Positions 6,220 to 11,232 of a DNA stretch of 11,232 nucleotides are shown here, piece by piece. Source of the DNA: Atopobium sp. UBA1382 (GTDB lineage: Bacteria; Actinomycetota; Coriobacteriia; Coriobacteriales; Atopobiaceae); the NCBI GenBank assembly GCA_002305805.1, contig DBQY01000007.1, forward strand, positions 127,647 through 138,878, in the 5' to 3' direction. The position numbers and the translations under genes are program-made. Within the stretch, counting starts at the first letter, position 1. Every line of letters starts with the position of its first letter. The notes under the pieces are model-generated. The model ran no database searches. It worked only from the letters and a program-made list of their open reading frames with translations, and was not told the origin of the DNA.

Positions 6220-7272
6220 ATGTGGGGAATCATCGCAACGTGGAGAATGGCCCGCGAGGGCGTCGAGAAGGCGGGCGAACAGCTCGCCGCCGGCGGGAAC
6301 GCCGCCGACGCCATCGAGTGCGCCGTTCGTGAGGTCGAGGACTTTCCGTACTATAAGTCGGTCGGCTACGGCGGCCTGCCCAACGAGGACATGCAGGTCG
6401 AGCTCGACGCGTCGTTCATGAACGGCGACACGCTCGAGTTTGGCGCCGTGGGCGCGGCAAAGAACATCGCCAATCCCGTGAGCGTGGCCCGCGCGCTGGC
6501 GCACGGTGACGCCAACAACCTGCTCGTTGGCGCCGGTGCCGAGAAGTTCGCCGACGAGATGGGCTTCGAGCGCAAGAACATGCTCACCGACCGCGCCAAG
6601 ATCCACTATGCCCGCCGCGTGGCCGAGGAGGGCGGCCGCCTTCCCAACGCCGCCCGCGTGCTGGGCGAGCCCGAGGCCGAGCAGGAGACCGCACGCGGTG
6701 CCATGCCCGAGAAGGACGCCCGCCCCGGCATCGACCAGGAGGGCACCAACCCCGAGGGCCACGACACCGTGGGCATGGTGTGCCTCGACGCCTCCGGCAC
6801 CATCACGGCGGCGACCTCCACGAGCGGCCTATTCATGAAGCACGCCGGCCGCGTGGGCGACTCCTCCATCCCCGGCGCCGGCTTCTACGCCGACTCCGAC
6901 GCAGGCGGCTCCGCCTCCACCGGACTCGGCGAGGACGTCATGAAGGGCTGCGTGGGCTACGAGATCGTGCGTCTCATGGCGACCGGCCTCCACCCGCAGC
7001 AGGCCTGCGAGCAGGCTATCGCCACCTTCACCGAGGTGCTCAAGCGCAAGCGCGGCCACGCCGGCGACATCTCGTTCGTCGCCATGGACGCCCAGGGCCG
7101 CTGGGGCGCCGCGAGCAACATCGAGGGCTTCTCGTTCGTGGTCGAGACCGAGGACGAGCCCGCTTGCGTGTACCTGGCCCACCCGCAGCCGGATGGTACC
7201 TGCACGCACGAGGTCGCGAGCCAGGAGTGGCAGGACGAGTACATGCGCTCCCGCATGGCCCCGTTGGTGTAG
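6220..7272 (+). CDS. N4-(beta-N-acetylglucosaminyl)-L-asparaginase (glycosylasparaginase), Ntn hydrolase
   Basis: This is a 350-residue precursor. Glycosylasparaginases cut GlcNAc-Asn to aspartate plus 1-amino-GlcNAc and mature by self-cleavage just before a catalytic Thr. That site is seen as GHDTVGMVCLD with Thr183, giving predicted alpha (1-182) and beta (183-350) chains. Other active-site residues are Arg211 and Asp214 in GRVGDSSIPGAG and Thr234-Gly235 in ASTGLG. Trp8 in IIATWRMAREG corresponds to the substrate-binding Trp of the human enzyme, and the block GGLPNEDMQVELDASFMNGD also aligns with it. All key residues keep the same spacing as in human AGA after its leader, which favours a true glycosylasparaginase over a generic isoaspartyl peptidase. 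There is no signal peptide, so it works on imported substrate in the cytoplasm. AAGGGAG 7 bases before the ATG supports the start. It is probably co-transcribed with the dipeptidase 59 bases downstream. Confidence 0.9.
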   Translation: MWGIIATWRMAREGVEKAGEQLAAGGNAADAIECAVREVEDFPYYKSVGYGGLPNEDMQVELDASFMNGDTLEFGAVGAAKNIANPVSVARALAHGDANNLLVGAGAEKFADEMGFERKNMLTDRAKIHYARRVAEEGGRLPNAARVLGEPEAEQETARGAMPEKDARPGIDQEGTNPEGHDTVGMVCLDASGTITAATSTSGLFMKHAGRVGDSSIPGAGFYADSDAGGSASTGLGEDVMKGCVGYEIVRLMATGLHPQQACEQAIATFTEVLKRKRGHAGDISFVAMDAQGRWGAASNIEGFSFVVETEDEPACVYLAHPQPDGTCTHEVASQEWQDEYMRSRMAPLV

Positions 7273-7285
7273 TAAACGCTTTCGC

Positions 7286-7311
7286 CGCCGGTCGGCGCAC
7301 GCCGGCCGGCG
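7286..7311 (+). other. Intercistronic hairpin between glycosylasparaginase and dipeptidase
   Basis: CGCCGGTCGGC (7286-7296) pairs with GCCGGCCGGCG (7301-7311) around GCAC, an 11-bp stem with one G-T wobble. No T-run follows; a dipeptidase Shine-Dalgarno (AAGGAG, 7321-7326) comes next. It may modulate message stability or translation rather than terminate. Confidence 0.5.
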
Positions 7312-7331
7312 ACACAGAACAAGGAGTTGCC

Positions 7332-8543
7332 ATGAGCAGCACCACAAGCTCCGACGAGGAGCTCGTCACGATTGAGCCCGAGCTCGAGGAGCGCATCCTC
7401 GCTGAGGTCGACGCCGTGTCGGACGAGATGATCGAGGCCATTCGCCAGATCGTGCGCCAGAAGAGCGTCCAGGGCGAGCCGGCCGAGGGGGCGCCCTTCG
7501 GGGCCGACGTGCGCGCCGCGCTCGACCAGACGCTCGAGCTCTGCCGCGAGCTGGGCTTTGAGACCACCAACGTCGACGGCTACATGGGTTACGCCACCTG
7601 GGCCGGCGAGAAGGGCAGCGACGGCGAGAGCGTCCTTCCGGGCTACGTCTGCGCGCTCGGCCACCTCGACGTGGTGCCGGAGGGCGCCACGGGCTGGAAG
7701 GTCCCGCCCTACAGCGCCCACCTCGAGGACGGCCGCATCACGAGCCGCGGCGTCCTGGACAACAAGGGGCCCATCTACGCCTGCCTCTATGCGGTGTGGG
7801 CCCTGAAGCGCCTGGGCCTCTCCCCGCGCCGCGACGTCCGCATCATCTTCGGCTGCAACGAGGAGACCGGCTTCAACGACCTGCGCTACTACCTCGAGCA
7901 CGAGGAGGCGCCGGTCATGGGCTTCACGCCCGACTGTAAGTACCCCGTCGTCTACGCCGAGCGCGGCCGCATGGGCGTGCGCCTGAGCGCGCGTTCCGGC
8001 CAGGGCGAGGGCACGGACGCCCTTCTCACCCGGTTCTTCTCGTTCATGAACGAGTACGTGCTCAACGCCAAGCCCAACGGCGAGCGCTTTGGCGTCGACC
8101 ACACCGACGAGGAGTTTGGCGTCACCGAGGTCCGCAACTACAAGCTGGTGCTCGATGATGGCAAACCCGCCGTCGAGTTTGCCATCAGCTATCCCGCCGG
8201 CATCACGGCTGACGAGCTGCGCGAGCGCTTGGGTGCGGTCGCTAAGGCCCAGGGCCTCGAGCTCACCGTCACCGGGAACTTCGACCCCGTCCGCTTTGAG
8301 AAGGACTGCCGCCTGGTGCGCACGCTCGTCTACACCTACGAGCATGCGACCGGCAACGACGGCTCCCCCGTCACCACCACGGGCGGCACCTACGCCAAGC
8401 TCATGCCCAACATCGTGCCCTTTGGGCCGTCGTTCCCCGGGCAGAAGGGCATCGGCCACCAGCCCAACGAGTGGATGGACGTCTCCGACCTCATCACCAA
8501 CGCCAAGATCTACGCGCTGAGCCTGTATCTGCTCTCGCGCTAG
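7332..8543 (+). CDS. M20-family dipeptidase (PepV/Sapep-like), short form
   Basis: This is a 403-residue two-zinc metallopeptidase, cytoplasmic, expected to split dipeptides. The metal and catalytic residues are all visible: His111 and Asp113 (GHLDVVPEG), bridging Asp143 (RGVLDNKGP), catalytic Glu177 and metal-ligand Glu178 (GCNEETG), Asp201 (GFTPDCKYPV), and His376 (GIGHQPNEWM). The motif GWKVPPYSAHLEDGRITSRG is characteristic of the PepV group. PepV and Sapep proteins are about 470 residues, so this one is about 65 shorter; the shortening appears to fall in the lid domain between about 215 and 330. It may belong to a compact subgroup or have altered substrate size limits. AAGGAG 5 bases before the ATG supports the start. 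Its place after glycosylasparaginase suggests both process amino-acid-bearing fragments, though housekeeping peptide use is equally possible. Confidence 0.87.
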   Translation: MSSTTSSDEELVTIEPELEERILAEVDAVSDEMIEAIRQIVRQKSVQGEPAEGAPFGADVRAALDQTLELCRELGFETTNVDGYMGYATWAGEKGSDGESVLPGYVCALGHLDVVPEGATGWKVPPYSAHLEDGRITSRGVLDNKGPIYACLYAVWALKRLGLSPRRDVRIIFGCNEETGFNDLRYYLEHEEAPVMGFTPDCKYPVVYAERGRMGVRLSARSGQGEGTDALLTRFFSFMNEYVLNAKPNGERFGVDHTDEEFGVTEVRNYKLVLDDGKPAVEFAISYPAGITADELRERLGAVAKAQGLELTVTGNFDPVRFEKDCRLVRTLVYTYEHATGNDGSPVTTTGGTYAKLMPNIVPFGPSFPGQKGIGHQPNEWMDVSDLITNAKIYALSLYLLSR

Positions 8544-8575
8544 CACGTAACGACCCAGACCCGAACGGATAGAAC

Positions 8576-9265
8576 ATGAGCTCCAAGAAGCACAAGAAGA
8601 AGCAGATGGGCAACGCGGAGACCGCGCGCGCCGCGGCCCTTGCGAAGGCCGAGGCCCAGGCCCTGGAGGAGAAGCCCATCCTTCCCAAGGTGGCCGAGAA
8701 GGTCACCAAGGTCGCGGACCGTGCCGGTGCCCCGGCGCCCGTCACCCGCCGCTTCTTTGCCTACCTCATCGACTGGTACGTGGGAGCCCTGTGCACCGCG
8801 ATCCCCATCTCGGTCGTTGCCCATCAGACGACCGGGGATCTGACCAACCAGTACCTCGTCGACTACCCGCACCCGTTCGGCATCGTCGCTGGCGTGCTCG
8901 CCCTGCTCTTCGCCTTTGCGTACTACATCGCGATCCCGCTCTTCGTCTGGCGCGGCCAGACGCCCGGCAAGCGTCTGTGCGGCATCAAGATCGTGCAGGA
9001 GGACGGAAGCCCCGTCGCCCTCCCCAACCTGGCGCTTCGCCAGATCGTGGGCGTCACGATCATCGAGGGCGTCATCGCCAACGCCAGCTCCATCTGGCAC
9101 CAGATGCTCACGATCGTGACCGGGATCAACTTTGTCCATCCGCTCATGTACGTGGGATTTGCGATCACGCTCGTGAGCTGCTTCATGATCCTCATCCGCA
9201 AGGACCACCGCTGCCTGCACGACTTCATCGGCGGCACCCGCGTGGCCCTCGTGGAGAAGTCGTAG
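8576..9265 (+). CDS. RDD-family integral membrane protein
   Basis: This is a 229-residue protein. A Lys-rich then Ala-rich N-terminal stretch (1-50, starting MSSKKHKKKQ) precedes the RDD domain. That domain shows the diagnostic Arg and Asp in VTRRFFAYLIDWYVG (about 57-70), the central WRGQTPGKRLCGIKIV (125-140), and the closing RCLHDFIGGTRV (212-223). Hydrophobic segments at about 62-82, 102-124 and 186-207 are likely membrane-spanning, with another moderate one at 155-180. Family function is poorly defined; some members take part in ion exchange or protein export, which cannot be assigned here. Its ribosome site is weak (GGATAGAAC), only 32 bases after the dipeptidase stop, so it is likely in the same transcript. 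Family call is good, biological role unknown. Confidence 0.82.
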   Translation: MSSKKHKKKQMGNAETARAAALAKAEAQALEEKPILPKVAEKVTKVADRAGAPAPVTRRFFAYLIDWYVGALCTAIPISVVAHQTTGDLTNQYLVDYPHPFGIVAGVLALLFAFAYYIAIPLFVWRGQTPGKRLCGIKIVQEDGSPVALPNLALRQIVGVTIIEGVIANASSIWHQMLTIVTGINFVHPLMYVGFAITLVSCFMILIRKDHRCLHDFIGGTRVALVEKS

Positions 9266-9280
9266 GAGGGGGCTGTCGTG
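9264..9280 (+). promoter_or_regulatory. Strong Shine-Dalgarno plus GTG, alternative upstream start for the GrdB-like gene
   Basis: AGGAGGGGG (9264-9272) overlaps the RDD stop codon and sits 8 bases before an in-frame GTG at 9278. Using it would add 22 residues (MSYAIAHPEILKETVASRKG plus TT) before the conserved MKIV start. This is a better ribosome site than the one before ATG 9344 (AAAGGGA). Confidence 0.5.
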
Positions 9281-9343
9281 TCCTATGCGATCGCGCACCC
9301 AGAGATCCTGAAGGAAACCGTTGCGTCAAGAAAGGGAACCACC

Positions 9344-9865
9344 ATGAAGATCGTCATGCTGTACGACCAGATCCAGTCCGGCCTCGGCGCCAAGGACGAC
9401 CGCAACCTTCCGCTGGGCATCCTCAAGGAGCCCGTCGGCCCCGCCATCATGATGGAGAGCCTCCTCAAGCAGGTCGGCGGCAAGGTCGTGGCCACGCTCT
9501 ACTGCGGCTGGGGCACCTACGGCGACAACCCCGACGAGGTCGCCCGCAAGCTCGTCGCCATGTGCCACAAGATCAACCCCGACGTGGTCATGTGCGGGCC
9601 CACCTTCAACTATGCCGAGTACGCCGAGATGGCGTGCCGCGTCGCCTCCGACATCGAGGCCGCGGGCAAGATCCACGCCCTCGCCGCGGTGAGCCAGGAG
9701 AACACCGACGCCATCGAGCGCTACAAGGACAAGGTCCTTATCGTCAAGACCCCGAAGAAGGGCGGCACCGGCCTGAACGAGGCCCTCAAGAACATGTGCC
9801 TCGTGGCGAAGGCCCTCGTCGACGGTGAGGACACCACCCAGCTCAAGCAGGAGGCCTGCTTCTAA
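9344..9865 (+). CDS. Stand-alone GrdB-like N-terminal domain (glycine/sarcosine/betaine reductase component B family), no selenocysteine
   Basis: This is a 173-residue protein. It resembles the first part of the gamma subunit of glycine/betaine reductase component B: MKIVMLYDQIQSG at the start, EPVGPAIMMESLL, ATLYCGWGTYGDN with Cys54, NPDVVMCGPTFNYAEYAEMAC, and KVLIVKTPKKGGTGLNEALKN followed by a Leu/Ala helix. Full GrdB is about 430 residues and carries a selenocysteine motif in its C-terminal half. Here the frame ends at TAA and contains no in-frame TGA, so that redox half is absent, and no GrdA, GrdC or GrdE gene is nearby. It is therefore unlikely to be a working reductase on its own; it may be a scaffold, regulator or paralogue with another job. 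Cysteines at 54, 74, 84, 98, 152 and 172 are notable. I chose ATG 9344 because it matches the family start; GTG 9278 is possible. Confidence 0.72.
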   Translation: MKIVMLYDQIQSGLGAKDDRNLPLGILKEPVGPAIMMESLLKQVGGKVVATLYCGWGTYGDNPDEVARKLVAMCHKINPDVVMCGPTFNYAEYAEMACRVASDIEAAGKIHALAAVSQENTDAIERYKDKVLIVKTPKKGGTGLNEALKNMCLVAKALVDGEDTTQLKQEACF

Positions 9866-9866
9866 G

Positions 9867-10970
9867 ATGAGCGCAGCGAAGTCACGGCATACCGAGGAGC
9901 GCCGGCGCCACCGCGAGGAGGCGATCGCGCGCCGGCGTCAGGAGCGCTCGCGCGCGATCGTCGCCGCCCGCGAGGAGCGTGCGGCCAAGCAGGCCGCGGT
10001 GATGGAGCAGATCGAGCAGGAGGTCGCCGAGCACGGGGCCGAGGCTCCGCTCTTCACGTTTCCTGAGGTCAAGGTCGACCTGAAGGCAGAGGTCGAGCGT
10101 CTCAAGGACCTGCGCCGCTTCGTCTTCATCCGGCGCTGCATGACGCTCGTCTCGGTGGTGGTCTCGGCCTTCATCCAGGCCTACACGATCCAGGCGTTCG
10201 TGAACCCCGCGAACCTGCTCTCAAGCGGATTTACCGGCCTCGCGATCCTCATCGACCGCATCACGTCGCTCTTTGGCTTCTCCTTTCCCACCTTCGTGGG
10301 CATGGTGGTGCTCAACATCCCCGTGGCGCTTCTCTGCTGGAAGAGCATCAGTCGGCGCTTTGTGGTCTTCTCCATGATCCAGGTGTTTCTCGCCAGCTTC
10401 TTCCTGCGCGTGTTCACCTTCCAGCCCATCCTGGACAACCTGATGCTGCAGGTGGTCTTTGGCGGGTTCCTCTACGGCTTTGCCATCGCCGTCGCGCTGC
10501 GCGGCGGCGCGAGCACCGCCGGAACGGACTTCATCTCGCTCATGGTGTCCAACAAGACCGGTCAGTCCATCTGGGGCCTCATCTTTGCGGCCAACTGCGT
10601 GGTGCTGGTGGTCTTTGGCGCGATGTTTGGCTGGGAGGCGGCGGCGTACTCGATCATCTTCCAGTTCATCTCCACCAAGGCGATCGAGATGTTCTATCAC
10701 CGCTACGACCGCGTGACGCTGCAGATCGTGACCAAGCGGCCCGAGCAGATCCTCGACGCCTACAACGAGGTGCACAAGCACGGGTCCTCGGTCATGGAGG
10801 TCATGGGCGGCCGCAGCCGCCAGCGCTACTGGCTGATTAACACCGTCGTCTCCTCCTATGAGATTGACGACGTCATGCAACTCATTCGCGAGAAGGACGG
10901 CGGCGCCGTGGTCAACGTGTTCCGCACGGAGAACTTCTTCGGCAACTTCTACCGCGCGCCGATCGACTAG
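9867..10970 (+). CDS. YitT/DUF2179-family membrane protein with a charged N-terminal extension
   Basis: This is a 367-residue protein. Residues 1-90 are highly charged and probably helical or coiled-coil (RRRHREEAIARRRQERSR). About six hydrophobic segments follow: 92-112, 118-136, 141-158, 165-184, 192-212 and 235-254. They contain the YitT signatures NPANLLSSGFTGLAILID and RGGASTAGTDFISLMVSNKTG. The last 85 residues form the soluble DUF2179 domain (VTLQIVTKRPEQILDAYNE to GAVVNVFRTENFFGNFYRAPI). YitT proteins are usually about 280-290 residues, so the extension accounts for the excess. The family is widespread in Gram-positive bacteria without a settled function; transport is suspected. The ATG lies one base after the previous stop, with AGGAGG 12 bases upstream inside the GrdB-like gene, so the genes are likely coupled. 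It ends the gene run, 22 bases before a terminator. Confidence 0.87.
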   Translation: MSAAKSRHTEERRRHREEAIARRRQERSRAIVAAREERAAKQAAVMEQIEQEVAEHGAEAPLFTFPEVKVDLKAEVERLKDLRRFVFIRRCMTLVSVVVSAFIQAYTIQAFVNPANLLSSGFTGLAILIDRITSLFGFSFPTFVGMVVLNIPVALLCWKSISRRFVVFSMIQVFLASFFLRVFTFQPILDNLMLQVVFGGFLYGFAIAVALRGGASTAGTDFISLMVSNKTGQSIWGLIFAANCVVLVVFGAMFGWEAAAYSIIFQFISTKAIEMFYHRYDRVTLQIVTKRPEQILDAYNEVHKHGSSVMEVMGGRSRQRYWLINTVVSSYEIDDVMQLIREKDGGAVVNVFRTENFFGNFYRAPID

Positions 10971-10992
10971 TCGCAGGTTTGCCCCCCCTTTG

Positions 10993-11030
10993 ACGCCCCG
11001 TCGACCCTTCTGGCCGGCGGGGCGTTTTTC
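10993..11030 (+). terminator. Rho-independent terminator after the YitT-family gene
   Basis: ACGCCCCG (10993-11000) pairs perfectly with CGGGGCGT (11018-11025) around a 17-base loop, followed by TTTTC (T-run 11025-11029). It lies 22 bases after the stop codon. The loop and 3' arm already resemble the repeat units that follow. Confidence 0.82.
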
Positions 11031-11169
11031 TTGGAATCGCCGGAGTTGTCCGGGGCGCTTCTAGGAACCGCCGGCCTTGTCGCCCAACGTTCTAAGAAGG
11101 CCCGCCCTTGTCCGGGGCGCTTCTATAAAACGCGACCCTTGTCCCGCGAGAAGGACCACGGCTCGTACA
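11015..11169 (+). repeat. Degenerate tandem direct repeats in exact 31-bp register
   Basis: The word TTGTC recurs at 11046, 11077, 11108 and 11139, exactly 31 bases apart. The units at 11046-11076 and 11108-11138 share their first 18 bases (TTGTCCGGGGCGCTTCTA) and 25 of 31 overall. The unit at 11077-11107 shares 18 of 31 with the first, including TTGTC and TTCTA-(N)-GAA. The stretch 11015-11045, in the terminator's 3' arm and tail, has CGGGGCG, then TTCTTGGAATCGCCGG, which differs at two of 16 positions from the matching part of the next unit. The unit at 11139 keeps only its first six bases. No gene is seen from 10971 to 11232. Confidence 0.8.
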
Positions 11170-11232
11170 ACCCCCTGGATTCCCGGAGTTTTTCTCGCCA
11201 AGGTCCCGGTTTTCTAGATTCGGGCTCGCCAA
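11170..11232 (+). repeat. Possible further, more diverged repeat units running off the window
   Basis: CTCGCCAA occurs at 11194-11201 and 11225-11232, again 31 bases apart. GGTCCCGGTTTTCTAG (11202-11217) echoes the GTCC...TTCTAG core of the unit at 11046 with small length changes. The array probably continues past the window end. No open reading frame or promoter is evident here. Confidence 0.45.

Noticed and set aside
4648..6762. 704-residue open frame on the minus strand
   Set aside because: It lies antisense across EIIC and the glycosylasparaginase, is rich in Gly/Asp/Glu/Arg repeats without any domain, and spans two well-supported genes and a terminator. It is a shadow of GC-rich codon use.
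6957..8546. 529-residue open frame on the minus strand
   Set aside because: It is antisense to the dipeptidase and part of the glycosylasparaginase, both of which have complete catalytic motifs on the + strand.
8791..9828. 345-residue + strand open frame across the RDD and GrdB-like genes
   Set aside because: The Arg/Pro/His-rich translation is typical of a shifted frame in GC-rich DNA; the two real genes in the other frames have family motifs.
9344..9865. Selenoprotein with recoded UGA
   Set aside because: No in-frame TGA is present; the gene stops at TAA, and no SECIS-like element next to a UGA can be argued.
11108..11132. Promoter formed by TTGTCC and TATAAA in one repeat unit
   Set aside because: The boxes are about 11 bases apart, too close for a normal -35/-10 pair, and no gene follows within the window.
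11015..11169. CRISPR array
   Set aside because: The period is only 31 bp in total, units drift across their whole length, and there are no spacers of normal size between constant repeats and no cas genes.

Overview
The window is GC-rich, densely coding DNA with every credible gene on the + strand. It carries a complete lactose/cellobiose-type PTS, an enzyme of the 6-phospho-muramidase family, a glycine-reductase-like domain and Gram-positive style regulation. This mix suggests an anaerobic, fermentative, high-GC host-associated bacterium, most probably of the Coriobacteriia (Olsenella/Atopobium/Collinsella type). The organism is an inference; no rRNA or marker gene is present.

Layout. (1) 1-1812: the 3' part of a TIM-barrel protein gene of unknown function (DUF7916-like), then a GH170/DUF871 MupG-like gene. 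A strong hairpin at 1868-1898 follows. (2) 1899-6180: a PTS operon, consisting of a PRD-containing transcriptional activator, EIIA directly abutting it (TAAATG), EIIB and EIIC. The activator frame is broken by a 9-G tract at 3758-3766. The operon ends in three hairpins, the last a good Rho-independent terminator. (3) 6220-10970: a second gene run holding a glycosylasparaginase (Ntn hydrolase), an M20 dipeptidase, an RDD-domain membrane protein, a stand-alone GrdB-like N-terminal domain, and a YitT/DUF2179 membrane protein. A terminator lies at about 10993-11030. (4) 11005-11232: no gene, but an array of degenerate direct repeats in an exact 31-bp register, starting inside the 3' arm of that terminator and probably running off the window.

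How the genes could work together. The PTS would import and 6-phosphorylate a beta-linked disaccharide or glycoside. The MupG-like enzyme would cleave the intracellular phosphorylated product, and the PRD regulator would sense PTS phosphorylation and activate the operon. The neighbouring glycosylasparaginase removes GlcNAc from Asn, and the dipeptidase trims peptides. The block therefore looks like salvage of glyco-amino-acid, N-glycan-core or peptidoglycan fragments. That link rests on neighbourhood and family knowledge; the true PTS substrate cannot be read from the sequence. The last three genes (RDD, GrdB-like, YitT) have no clear link to sugar use.
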